DNA of 64,000 bases from Prosapia bicincta (taxonomy: Eukaryota > Arthropoda > Insecta > Hemiptera > Cercopidae), in contig JBAIZL010000006.1 in assembly GCA_036971475.1 (NCBI GenBank), positions 9,463,156 to 9,527,155 of the forward strand, in the 5' to 3' direction. Positions 34,301 through 48,827 of this stretch are shown one piece after another. The position numbers were made by a program, and so were the translations under genes. The notes beneath the pieces are model-generated. The model made no database searches and was not told where the DNA came from. It saw only the letters and a list, made by a program, of their open reading frames with translations. The number at the start of each line of letters is the position of its first letter. Position 1 is the stretch's first letter.

Positions 34301-36794
34301 AATTGGCTACATTAGTTTTGTCCTTTTGGCTATTGTTGTAGGCAACCCCAGGAGGTAGGATTTTTAATTTTTTTAGAAGTTCTTGTTTTATTGTTTCCTG
34401 ATTATCCTTTTTGGATAAAATTTTGTCAAACAGAGTGCACAGGATCTGTCAAGAGTTTTAGAACTAACATAGAAGACAGCATTTAATATTTGCCCTTCAG
34501 GAGAACAAAATTTATGTTGAACAACACATTGGAGATCAAATAAAACAAGGAGAAAAACTATCAACTTGAAGCGACTGTGGCATAAATGTTTATATTAAAT
34601 AAAAACAACCTCTTACCACAAATTCAACAATTTTTATTTTAACCTTATGTACATTTCGATGATGTACCCTAGTACATGAAGATGATTACTTTGTAATCGA
34701 AATGTACTTAAAGTTAAAATAAAAATTGTTGAATTTGTGGTAAGAGGTTGGTTTTATTTAATATAAAGGAGAAAATCTGATTTGTAATCTACCTTTTTTT
34801 GATCTTTTTGTTCAGGATTTATTTTTAATTTCCATTTCTTGTTGAGGTTTCAGCTCACAGTTATACTTGTAAAACTACCATTCACGTAGAGTAATCTCTT
34901 TGTTTAGGATCCAACTGAATCTATCATTGTTGAACAATAGTTCCACCAAACGTACCAATAGCTGTATTATTTTATAGAATATTAGATATCACAAATTACC
35001 CATAACTTGTCTTATTATTCTTTAGTAGAATTTAGTGATTCTATTAGTAAATACAAATAATTTTTATTTGTTTTTTTTAAGTTAGAAATTTTTATTTAGT
35101 ATGCAAGAAAGGTAAAAATTATTATATATATATTGTAACATTTATAGAATGGGCTATATAATGTTGTTTAAGAAATGGAAGAATAGATTAGAAATATCTC
35201 ACACAAAATGTGAAATCGGAGAAATTCATTAAGAGATTGGTTAGATTAAATAAAAACTAATTTAAGGTGAAAGCCTAGAAAAGGTGTTAACATATAAAAA
35301 AGATTCTGAACTGGAAAGAATGCATTAGGAAATTTGTTGGATCAAATGACCTAACAAATAAAATTAGAACAAGATAATCTAATAATAATAAAATTAAAAA
35401 AAAGTAAACTTTGTTAACATAGGGCATAAGTAATTAGTTGAAAGAGAAGGTAACATACAATTGTAAACAATGAAGTGAGATAGGGGTTAGGTTTGCATTA
35501 ACCCATGCCAAACACACACATTTCGCAATTATTACAAAAGAAAAAAAACAAAGACACTGCACACACAAATAATAGTAATTAAATAAACACTGGAAGGTTT
35601 GTTGAGGATGGAATAGGTGAAGCAGTGTGTTAACCAAATTAAAACCGTTGAAAACAATTTCGTTAGCTGATCAAATTTAATCCAAGGAAGTAGGTCAGTA
35701 TTACAGTTGACTCTAGTGGGAGAAAAAGGAACTACATTACATGAAAGCAAAGGTTTATGGGTAATTAATATGGAATTGGAGAAGGAATCCGTGCCATGTT
35801 TAAAATTAAAAGGTTAGTCTGGCTTGGGCAGCCGAACGAAGCGAAGCCATTTTTAGAAGTCATCCCGTTTGAAGCATCTCATCAAAATTATACGAATTTG
35901 TGAAGAAACGTGGCCAAAATAAAACGAAAATAAGTGAATTTAGAACTTATAATATAGTTTATAATAATTAAAGTAACCAATAAGAATTTAATTGTGTGTG
36001 AAACATAAAATTTAAAGAAAACTGAATCCTACATGAACCAGCAAAACTCCAAAAATCGATAAGTACATAGCGCTAGAAAAATAAACCATTAGTGAACTTT
36101 TAAAGTTATAAAAAGAAAATTATAAGAAAATCTAAAATTGTAAATTATTAGAATATCTTGAAATAATATAATAGTTTAGTAGTAAGAAAGCCTAATCCAG
36201 TTCAAACAGGTTAGGGACCTTTTTCTTATTCCAAAGTTAAAATTTTACATCAGGAAAGTAGTTATTGTTTACTATATTTTCAAATTAATTTTATTTATTA
36301 AAATTTATTTAATTAACCAAAGAGTTAAAGATATAGCCCATGCATAAAACCCCGAGATAATAAAACATCTTAGCAAATAGCCTAGGTTATAGAATCTTGT
36401 AACTAACATATTAAGAATTGAGATTTTTGTCTATTTTGTTAAAACTTGTAAAGTTTGTTTTCTGTTTATTGTTTAAATTAAAATATTGTTAAAATTAAAA
36501 GAATTTAAATTATTCCTGAGTTTTTATTTTAAATTTAATAGAAATTAAATTATTTATTCATTCAGTAGTAATAAATAATTCTTAAAAAAACATTATTATA
36601 TATATATATATATATATATCACTGAAATATTTCTACTGTTGTTTCTTGGTCTAATATAGATTACGAACTGACAATAGTCAAGTGACCGAAACATACCTCA
36701 TCATAAGGTAAAAATTAATTGCACTTAATGGTGGAATAATTGTTTACAATAATATGTAATAACTCTCTCTCTCTCCCTCTTTCTCTCTCTCTCC

Positions 36795-36878
<84 letters not shown>

Positions 36879-39800
36879 TTGATATTTAACGTTATCCATT
36901 GTTTTTCCGTTGCACTGACTTTATGAAGTTAATATATTACTATGTAAGTAATTTTGTCCACCATTAAGTGCAATAATTTTACCTTGAGTGATGAGGCACC
37001 TTTCGGTCAATTGACCATTGTCGAATCACTGATGTTTTTCTATTGTAGATGTTCGGTTTGTGAAGTTGGTGTTATGTTGACGTTACACGCACTTTTTCTT
37101 GATTTGTGTGTATGATATTTCTATATAGTATGTCTTCTGTATATGTTGTTTGTAGATTCATTAGATTGTTGTGTATGTTTTTATAAATGTGGTATTTTTC
37201 TAGTGAGTTTAGTTCTATTGGGTTGTTATTTATTTCAAGTATGGTTAGGTTATTTTCGTAATTTGTTATTTCGTGTTTATGGGATATTAGGTGTGCTGCA
37301 ACATTTGATACTTTAGAATTTTTTGTTTTTGGATGCTCTATAATGTTCTTCAAATCTTATTTTAAATGTTCTGGTTGTTTTTCCTATGTAAAAAGCGTTA
37401 CAGTTGTTGCATGTGATTTTGTAAATTCCTGATAGGTTATGTTTTTCTGAATTTGTTTTGTGGTTTGTGTTATTAAGATATTTTATTATTTTGTTGTTTG
37501 GTTTGTAAGTTGGAGTGTAGTATTCTTTGTTGTATATATTTGTTATTTTTTCTATTTTGTTGTTGGTGTATTTATATTTTAGGTAGATTTTTTTATTTTC
37601 ATTATTTTTGTGTTCCGGTTGTAGTGTTGTGTTGAGGTTAGGTTTTTTTGTGAATTTATTGTATTGAAAAAGAAAAAATAATAATAACAAATTCCTTCAA
37701 ATATAACCTACCTAACTTCAACAAAAAACAAATAATAAAAAACCTAATAGTTGACACAGAATCTAACATCCACAAAATTACCCACCAAAATACTGAACAC
37801 ATAAGAAATAATATTAATAAAAAATTAACCTAATAAAAACGGAAAAAAACAAAAAACGGAACAATATATTAATAAAAAAGAAATTATAAAACTCAGAGAA
37901 AAACTAGAAAACAACGACTACTTAATATTAAAATCAGAAAAAACAAATACTCCAGTAATAATTGAAAATACCAAATATATCGATTCAATGACTAACTACA
38001 TAAAAGAAAATAAATACGAACAAATCCCAGACCCAACTAACAAATACCTTATTACAATAAAAAACTTAATAGTCACTCACCGTAACACCCTAAACTATAA
38101 CAATAAATTAAAATACCACACAAGATTATACCCATTCAAACCATGCGCACCAGTATTATCAGGGATACCTAAAATCCACAAACCCAACACACCATTTAGA
38201 CCACTAATAAATTTCACAACAGCACCATCTTACATAATCGCAAAAATTCTAGACAAAATCCTAAGATCTAAAATACATATCAACAACACATACAATATAA
38301 AAAATGGATACGAATTAATTAATAAAATAAAAACGATAAAAACAAACAGCAACACAAAAATAATAAGTTATGACATAACTAACATGTACCCTAGTATCCC
38401 AATAGAAGAAACCATAGAAATAATAAAAAACAAACTGATACACAATAACGAAAAAAGTAACATAATAGATAGTATCATTACGCTAACCAAACACATATGT
38501 AACCAAAATTACTTCCAATTTAACAATAAATATTATAAACAAACAACAGGACTCCCCATGGGTTCACCCATATCATCTGTCATGTCAGAAATATATTTAC
38601 AACACTTTGAACAAATAATAATTAAACCTATAATAAACACACACAATATCTCACTATGGACAAGGTATGTAGACGATATACTTGTAATATACCAACCTAC
38701 CATTCACAACGAACACGTCATAATATTAAACAAACTAAATACATACAACGAAAACATACAATTCACCGTTGAAACAGAAACAAACAGAACAATCAACTTC
38801 CTCGACATTACTTTAAATATAAATGATAATAAAATAGAAACTACAGTATATAGGAAACCTACTTCCAACAACACCACAATACACTACAAATCTAACCAAC
38901 CCTGGACACACAAAATTAACACTTACAGTAACATGATAAATAAAGCAATAAAATACACACAGGATAACAAACAAAAATTAAATGAAGAATTAGATAACAT
39001 TACAAAAATAGCAATAGAAAATGGATACAACAAACACATTATAAAAAATATATACAATAAATTCACAAAAAAACCTAACCTCAACACAACACTACAACCG
39101 GAACACAAAAATAATGAAAATAAAAAAATCTACCTAAAATATAAATACACCAACAACAAAATAGAAAAAATAACAAATATATACAACAAAGAATACTACA
39201 CTCCAACTTACAAACCAAACAACAAAATAATAAAATATCTTAATAACACAAACCACAAAACAAATTCAGAAAAACAAAACCTATCAGGAATTTACAAAAT
39301 CACATGCAACAACTGTAACGCTTTTTACATAGGAAAAACAACCAGAACATTTAAAATAAGATTTGAAGAACATTATAGAGCATTCAAAAACAAAAATTCT
39401 AAAGTATCAAATGTTGCAGCACAACTAATATCCCATAAACACGAAATAACAAATTACGAAAATAACCTAACCATACCTGAAATAAATAACAACCCAATAG
39501 AACTAAACTCACTAGAAAAATACCACATTTATAAAAACATACACAACAATCTAATGAATCTACAAACAACATATACAGAAGACATACTATATAGAAATAT
39601 CATACACACAAATCAAGAAAAAGTGCGCGTAACGTCAACAAACACCAACTTCACAGACCGAACATCTACAATAGAAAAACATCAGTGATTCGACAATGGT
39701 CAATTGATCGAAAGGTGCCTCATCACTCAAGGTAAAATTATTGCACTTAATGGTGGACAAACTTACTTACATAGTAATATATTAACTTCATATATATATA

Positions 39801-42800
39801 TATATATTAAAAGTGAAAGTGTCCTTTATTATTTTGTGTTCCAGTATCCTGTAGGATGGGGATTGGTTATTGCAATAAGCTGGTGTTTGTTAGTTTCTCT
39901 AAGCAGAATTTATCTTGGCATGCATTCCATTCTTGTGAGTATTTATTTTATATTATTTTATCTACCTTAAACATATCTTGGAATGTTACATTTGACTAAA
40001 CCTTTGAAATAAATTTACAGTTTAAGCTCATTAGTTTATTACCGTAGGTTTAAAACCATGTTTAAATACTGAGATGTTGCTTTACACAGAGTTTATTAAA
40101 CAATTACAGTTAAACAAATTAAAGTTTTATTAAATGTTTTTTAATAGTTAGTGCTTACTTTTATCTTTCAGTTGTTCTAATATTACTTTTGTTCTAAATT
40201 AGTTTCTATCTTTATTTCTTTTGTAATCTGTTTATGATCTGGAGTCTCTTCCTCCTCAAGGCTTTAAATAGTTTTAATTTATTTGAAAAAACCAAAATTT
40301 TGTAGATGTGTGTAACAGTAAATAATAATTTGTAATGAAAGAGTACAATCATTTATAATTTCTACAATAATGTTATGTGAGCAAATACAGATCATTAGTT
40401 TAAGGTTTGTAAAAATCCCTTAATGTCTCTGCACGAAAAGTTTGAGATTCAAGCTCAAAGTGGGTGAAGATCCAGCTAAAATAAGCTTGAAATTGCTTCT
40501 TCCAAACTTAAATTTAAACAAGTAATATAAAAAAAATTAAATTAAATTTTTACTAAAGTCAACAAAGAAAAATTTTATTTTAGTTACTTTTTATATAATA
40601 ATTATAATTAATATAAATTAGTATATACATATGACAGAATCACAATATCAAGTGACGAAATAGAAAATGAATTTCCTTGCAATGTTTCATTTCCCTCTCC
40701 ATACAATATATGGTGTTTGACTATTATTTTTAATAATTATTATGTATTCGCTTTCTTTCTTTTTCGTTTCTGATTTAAGCTGATGGTGGTCTATAATTTC
40801 TCATTCTATCCATCTCTTTTAATGCTTCATTATTGCAACAAACCTTTATCTTATAATTTCATATACATCTCTAAGTAAAAGATTTCTATCCAAGGGAACG
40901 TTTACTTAGTGCAACAGTGCTGGATTTCAAACATAGTACCTCAGTTCAAAACCGACTGGGACATGAAGTTTCCTAAATTTAATTATTGAATAAATGTTTG
41001 AGGAAATTGTAATAACATCAATCCATTATAGGTTTAAAAAAAATGTATTTGAACCTTGATTGAATGAATTCAAACATATTTTATTAATGATTAAAAATTT
41101 GTACAAGATATATACAAAAAGAGTGTGAGCTAACAGAAGGAATTGAACAAGGGAGTTTATAAAATGAGTTGTATATTTTGGGTAATAGTTTATTTTAAAA
41201 AAATAGTAAATACGACTGTAGAGTTTATGTTAATTCAGATACAAAACAGATGGTAACCAATACTTGTTGACCTTATTACCTCTTAATGGTCAAGTTTACT
41301 CTTTGATTCTTGTAGATTCTTTGTAGTTAACAACATAAATGAGTATGGATTGCTAGATATGACCAGTAGATGACAAACTGTAATTAATTTTTATTTCATA
41401 TGGCACATTATTGTCTAAATCGATTCTTTGGTTTACAGGACTCTATGATTCAAGTTGTAGACATGTTCTGTACTTTTTCCTTTATCTCTGCTCTTGCTCC
41501 TTCAAACCAGGTGATACAATTGCTTGATTGGTTACAGTGACACATTTTCATGAAGGGTTGTACTAATTCCCACTATTTATAATTTATTATTATGAATTTT
41601 GTTGAGGTTTTGTAGTATTTCCAATAAAGCTCCTATGACTTTGCCGAAGTCTTTGTACTTCAGGAAATAGCATTTGGGCATGAGGTGGTTATAGTTGCTG
41701 ATGGTTATCTATGAGCAGATTTCTTGGTGTTCCATCTACTTATAGGTTTTCCAAGTTTCCTGCAGATGATGCAACTCTAATGTAAGACCTTCAGATACTG
41801 AGTTGACAGTTGCCCTTTTTCTGGCTTCACCTTTGCTCCAAGGATGTCCTAGGTCTCTGCACTTCCTAACTGCGAATTTCATTCTTAGAGTTTTTCAAAG
41901 AGTCTAACACCTTTACTATTTCCTCCATCATGCAGTTTCTTGTTGTCTCTGTATTTACAGTATGAATTCAGGCCTGGTTTTGAACTGAGTTTTTCACCGC
42001 CTCAAACTTAATAGCGCGTGTGAGAGCATCGTTCAGAGTCTTCAAGCATGCAAGCATCATTGTTTGTAATGTCTTTAGCTCCCAAACCCAACCGAGAAAG
42101 TTTTCGATTGGCAAACATTCATAGACATCATCCATAATCAATTAGTAAGCTTTATATTTAAGAAAATTCTGTTATAATCATTGTGTTAGTAAATTCTTGT
42201 CAACTTTTGCTCCAAAATGGCCAACACTTTCCTGACATTATATTCATATGACTTTGAGAGAAAAATGAGCATGGCACTAAAACGATTAATCGCTTAAACT
42301 TGAAATTGTTACAGGACATCATTGCTGGGCTAATTTTGGCATTGGTACTTATGATACCTGTGGTCCCTCTAGTAGATGCTCTTGATTTGACTTTGCTAAC
42401 AAGCTATTGGTCTCCATTTGTACTTCTCCTCATTAGCATCGCATCGATAATCTTTCATCCATGTGGAGTGCATTGGACACCTACAAGGTAACTTCGTATG
42501 GATTACTTGTGTGCACATTATGGATAAGCTTTTTACGTGTATTTTATAGCAATAGCCATTTTAACAATTTGTTTATATTTTTATGAAAGATAATCAAAAG
42601 ATTATGAAACATACAGGGTCTGTATGAAAAGTATTGAGAGAAATCTAGAACAAATGCTTTAGTACTTCAAAAGTTTTCAAATTATATCCTTTGAGAGTTG
42701 ACACACTTTGTCAATTGATTTATCTTGGCTCGCTATTCGAAGGTTCCTTGTTAGGTTAATTTTTCAAGGTCCTTGAATTGGAAATATGAGAGGATTAGGC

Positions 42801-45800
42801 GACGTACACACCAAAGCCAAGTGAGGCGAGGTGATATGATGCGATGCCAAGCTGAGCAAGATCTCCTATGGATTCGCACTGAAGCTGATTCTCACGTAGT
42901 AGTTTTTGTAGTGAGAGTTGTTCTTGCCTATCATTCTCAGTTGCAACGTAGGGCAATAATAATATCAATAACTATGATGATGATGATGATGATGATGATA
43001 ATGTTATTGGGTAGTTCCTCACTTGATGATGAATGTATGGGAGAAAGAAGGCAATACTGAACTCACAATATTAATAAAGATCACGAGAATAGTGGACGGT
43101 TAGTAACTATACGAGAAGATGAAGAACAAAGTTCGATATATTTCAGAACTAATATCCATACATTTTTTAATATGAAATCCGATTGTTCACAAATTCAATA
43201 CTAACTTCCGCAACATTTCTTAACCCACTAGGCTGGAACACCGAATAGACTGAATGAAGGCAGAAACCGTTTGACACAAAATGCTTGAATTGGCGGCATG
43301 TAGGGCTGCACAAAAGGGCTTGGTCTCGCTCAGCATGTCCCAGGATTCTATTTGAAAATTCCCATATAAACACTGTGTATTTAGTAACCAGGCGATTTTC
43401 GCACGACTCGGCTTTGTTCAGTCCGACTTTGGTAGGAAACCCCACTGAAGGAGTCATCACGATACTATTTTTGCTGATAGTCAGTTATTTTGGAGCAGTT
43501 GTGACTAGGTGCATCATCATGGCGCAATTTCCAATTTTCATCAATGGCTAACTTCATCTGGTTGACCTTTCTCTTCAGTCGTTTTTGTTAGAGACTATTC
43601 ACTGTCTTCCCCTCAGATACAAATTCATGGTGAAGTACCCCACTCTTGGCCATCTTTGAAAACTATGTACCACTTGAAAAATGCAGTTGTATGCTTTCAT
43701 TCTTGAAAATTTGGTAAGTCATCCTTTTTGTCTCCATACCGAATTTTCGCAGTTTAACACAAAATTTAATGGTGTACAGCTATACAGTCATTTACTGTGT
43801 ATTGTACTTGCACTAAATCACTTGACAAAGTCTACTATAAAGACGATCCAGTCTGAACAAATGCTTGCATCTGATTGGCACGACCTTTGTTGAAGGTTAG
43901 TCCCTCCCGTCAACCTTGTGTAGCAGGATCACACTTCAAGGTACAACCACATCATGAAAAAAATTGTTCCTGATACTTTGTACACAGACCTTATAGATAG
44001 GATAATGATGTATACTGTGATATTCCTATGTCTAATGCGGCCTTAGGAAGGTATACATCTTAATGATAGCTGAAATAAAGGTTGAATTTTATAAAGAAGA
44101 ATCATAAAAACAACAGGTACTGATACTAAAAGTATGAGAATCTTGTGTTATATTGTACCCAGTTTCAATAATTGCTGCCTATTCATACCTAATGTACCCA
44201 AATGTCTATCTGGTACCTTGCAACTGTCTTTAAAGCCTAATAATTATACATCAGTATAGACTTCAAATATTAACACAAAAATTTGCAATTTTCATTGTTG
44301 CATATTTTTAATATGCAACAAACTGTTTATTACTTGATATACCTTTTAACATTTCATATACTGTTTAACACTTAAGAAATTACTCTAATCCAATTCCTGT
44401 TTTATATGGCAGAACATTTTTTGTTAGAACTATGGAAATAAATTGTCAGGGGGCTTACGTAACTAATTTTTTACATTTTGGAAAAATGCAGGAAAATGTA
44501 TCGCTACAAAATATATAAAAATTAAACAAAAGAAACCTGAAGGACTGGGAAAAAGTAGCAAGAAAGCAGAACTATGTGCATCTTACAGACTTTTAGAAAA
44601 ATTGAAATGAAATAAATTATTAAAACATATTCAGGGAATTTCACTTCATGTTTTCAACACCTAATGCTCACAAATTTAATAAGGTATAGACATTTATGTA
44701 AATATACTGTTTACTTTTTATTATTTCACATTCTGCATTTTTTTAAAAATTACTTCATTTTTACCACTAATTTTTTTCTAGGTGTAACTTCAAATTTAAT
44801 AATTGTTAAAGGATAGTACTTGAGGATATGAAGCATCATGTTGAAGTTGAATCAAGTTAAATTTGAATTTCCTAACATATAATTACATTTTAACAATTTC
44901 CTATTTTCCCTTGATGCAACAAATTTTTAACCTTGAAAAAGTAATATTCATACTTTTTCTGAAACTTTGGATTCATTTAAATATATTTTAAAATTTTTGT
45001 CAATGAATAAAAAAATTATGTAACAAAACATCTGTATTTCAAGGTATTTTTGCACAAAACATACTTGAGAAAATATGATTTTACACCTTTTCAAAATCTA
45101 TATTTTGTATTCAGGACTTTAAAAGAGTAAAAATTTTATACAATGATTCAGTGAAAGCAATTTTGTAATTATATGTGAAATAGAAAAACATCATATTTGT
45201 TTGTAGTTTTTAAAAACAAAAGGCTTAGAGGACAGAGGAAGTGTAACTGATACAATCAGAGTTGTGATAATATATTCTCTTATTTATTCCATGCAAGTGG
45301 AACTCAGATTAGTACCATGTTCAGAATGTGGCATAAATAAGTTTATCAAAACTAGGAATATCATTTTATTGATTGTTATTTGCTTTATTAAAACTTTGTG
45401 AAACAAGTTATGCCAATTCAATACAACCCAGCCAATTCAGCACTATTTGGACATTGAATACCATTAGTGATTTGGTTTTAAGTAATAATTAGATGCTAAA
45501 CAGAATTATATTTGTTTCCTTTTTTTTACTATTGTTAGGTTTATATAGTAGTTAAAACACTTACATTATAAATAAGGTGAAATAAATTTATTTCTATAAA
45601 AAAGTATATTTACTGATTGGGCACTTTCTGTTACTGTTTATGTAGTGCTTTGGCAGTTTAAAGGTTGTATTAAAATTAAAATATTATAAAACAATAAATA
45701 GCTACTTCTAGACTACCTTGCTATCGGTACTATATATTCAGTCCTACGCAAATATATATGTAGTTATTATTCACCTGCCAAATCTAGTTGAAGTAATTAA

Positions 45801-47073
45801 ACCCTACTCTGGCTAGATCCATTGTAAATGCATCTAGGCCTTTATAGTAATGGTTTTCCTAAAAAAATTTAAAACTCAAGTGTTACAAATGATAATTGTT
45901 TGGTTTTTCTTGAGATATATTTTTATTTTACAGTTAAAACATGGCTTGAACTTCTCACTTATTGAAATTTCTCAGCAGACATGTTTCACTCGAGTTTGTG
46001 CATTGTTCAATGATTTTTAGTTACAAACTGAACTTGAATTAAATTCATCTTCTGAGCAATTTCAGTAATTTAGTCAAGGTTTTAGCCATAAAATAGTAAA
46101 TGTTATTTTTATGGTGCTTGATGACGAATTAAAAGTAACTCAGGTTTTTAAATGGCTGTATCATTTTCAGGCCCCAAAAGTGCTATACATGCCTCTATAG
46201 TTTCTCACACTAAGTACTCATTGACGAGGATAAACCCAGGTTATATTATATTCAAAGGTTTAACAGCTGCAACATATATTTTTGCTTATAAGAAAGTGAT
46301 TTTTCTCATTTATTCAAAACCTGCCTGGCATTCGAGTTGCTAATCAAATTGGACGTTCTCATTCATAGGAGTAAAAAGTGGCAATAGCTGCAACCTGTCA
46401 ATCCCAAAACCTATTTAAAGCAATTAATTTACTTTCAGTGGGTGCATTCACATACAATGAATAGAAAAATTGGTTGGAAAAAGTTTGTGTAAAAAAAATT
46501 AAATCCTAATTTGGAACAGATTTTAATAGATTCTTTATTGTTCAGTCTATTAAAATATTCATATGTCTAAGAAAATTAGTGAATTTTTAATATAAATCAT
46601 GTAAAAACAGAAAAAAATGGAAATATAATAAAAACAACCCAGAAAAGAATATGTTGCTAAGTTTTAGTTAGAAATATACTGTTTAATAGAACGTTTTTAA
46701 GTGGGCATGTTTAGCATCTTTTTATCTCCTTATCTTAAATAAGATAAGGATGTCTGTTTCACACTAATGTATCTTGTAGTGAGGAAATACCAATGAGCAA
46801 CAAACAAACCATTAGTGTGTAATAACTTGACTTTTCAGATTTCAATTGAAGGATTTTTAATTAGGAATATAATTCCAGGCCAATAGGTTAGTTCTTAAAA
46901 ATCCATTTAAAAAAAGAAAAATAAACAATGGGGTAACAGTGTTTTAAATATTGTAATTCATACTATGGAAAGTTAACAAAATTCACTTTCCATTTTAAAA
47001 CTCGACATTTTGAAAATTGTAGATTCGAATACATAATTAAACTGTTTTTTTTATATTTCACATACACACACAA

Positions 47074-47142
<69 letters not shown>

Positions 47143-48776
47143 GTTAATACATTACTATTGTAATTAATTTTATCCACCATTAAGTAGATTGATTTTACCT
47201 TGTGTGATGAGGCGCCTTTCGGTTACTTGACCATTGTCGAATCACTGATTACTTTTTCTCAATTTTTCTGGTGCGGATGTTCGGTCCGTCGTGTTGGTAA
47301 TTGTTGACGTCATACACGTTTCCTCTTGAGTCTTGTGTATAATGTTTTTGAATAGTATGTCTTCTGTATATGTTGTTTGTAGATTCATTAAATTGTTGTG
47401 TATGTTTTTAGAAATGTGGTATTTTTCTAGTGAGTTTAGTTCTATTGGGTTATTATTTATTTCAAGTATGGTTAGGTTATTTTCGTAATTTGTTATTTCA
47501 TGTTTATGTAATATTAGGTGTGCTGCAACATTTGATACTTTTGAATTTTTGTTTTTGAATGCTCTATAATGTTCTTCAAATCTTATTTTAAATGATCTGG
47601 ATGTTTTCCCTATGTAAAATGCGTTACAGTTGTTACATGTAATTTTTGTAAATTCCTGATAGGTTTTGTTTTTCTGAATTTGTTTTGTGGTTTGTGTTAT
47701 TAGGATATTTTATTATTAAGAACAATCAACTATCTCGACATCACATTAAATATAAATGATAATAAAATAGAAACTACAGTATACAGGAAATCTACTTCCA
47801 ACAACACCACAATACACTACAAATCTAACCACCCCTGGACACACAAAATTAACACTTACAGTAACATGATAAATAAAGCAATAAAATACACACAGGATAA
47901 CAAACAAAAATTAAATGAAGAATTAGATAACATTACAAAAATAGCAATAGAAAATGGATACAACAAACACCTTATACAAAATATATACAATAAATTCACA
48001 AAAAACCTAACCTCAACACAACACTACAACCGGAACACAAAAATAATAAAAATAAATAATAACCTAAAATATAAATACACCAATAACAAAATAGAAAAAT
48101 AACAAATATATACAACAAAAAATACTACACTCCAACATACAAACCAAACAACAAAAAATAAAATATCTTAATAACACAAACCACAAAACAAATTCAGAAA
48201 AACATAACCTATAAGGAATTTACTAAATTACATGTAACAACTGTAACGCATTTTACATAGGGAAAACATCCAGATCATTTAAAATAAGATTTGAAGAACA
48301 TTATAGAGCATTCAAAAACAAAAATTCAAAAGTATCAAATGTTGCAACACACCTAATATCACATAAACATGAAATAACAAATTACGAAAATAACCTAACC
48401 ATACTTGAAATAAATAATAACCCAATAGAACTAAACTCACTAGAAAAATACCACATTTACAAAAACATACACAACAATTTAATGAATCTACAAACAACAT
48501 ATACAGAAGACATACTATTCAAAAACATTATACATAAGACTCAAGAGGAAACGTGTATGACGTCAACAATTACCAACACGACGGACCGAACATCCACATC
48601 AGAAAAATTGAGAAAAAGTAATCAGTGATTCGACAATGGTCAAGTGACCGAAAGGCGCCTCATCACACAAGGTAAAATCATTGTACTTAATGGTGGATAA
48701 AATTACTTACAATAGTAATATATTAACTTCATAAAGTCAGTGCAACGGAAAAACAATAGATAACGTAAAATATCAA

Positions 48777-48827
<51 letters not shown>

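Larger units (their letters stand above)
36876..39807 (+). mobile_element. Penelope-like element copy 2, near-complete, hairpin form
   Basis: The left arm 36876-37665 is an inverted partial copy (GIY-YIG domain plus terminal region). After a junction near 37670 the forward copy runs to 39790, ending CATCAGTGATTCGACAATGG, CGAAAGGTGCCTCATCA and TATTAACTTCA(TA)n. The arms are almost identical over ~780 bp: the translated overlap differs at about two residues plus a one-base insertion in the left arm. Inverted, 5'-truncated head junctions are typical of Penelope-like retroelements. (AT)n flanks both ends. The right end lies about 40 bp from the exon 3 acceptor. Confidence 0.93.
42616..43996 (-). 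mobile_element. Mariner-type element relic with terminal repeats
   Basis: The left end reads CAGGGTCTGTATGAAAAGTA; the complement of the right end reads AAGGTCTGTGTACAAAGTAT. These imperfect ~30 bp inverted repeats are 1.38 kb apart, close to mariner length. Minus-strand coding pieces (43450-43900) match mariner. The left half is replaced or interrupted by Harbinger-like sequence at 42797-43200. Confidence 0.68.

Noticed and set aside
36990..37035. Canonical hammerhead ribozyme in the PLE terminal repeat (GTGATGAGGC ... TGTCGAATCAC)
   Set aside because: UGAUGAG and CGAA with a possible GGCA/UGUC stem are present, but position 3 is G in every copy (not C) and GAA is followed by U, not A. The conserved core is broken, so no ribozyme is called.
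40890..40970. A tRNA gene (also 52400-52480 and 53617-53690)
   Set aside because: A- and B-box-like words exist, but no cloverleaf arms could be paired; treated as part of a SINE-like repeat.
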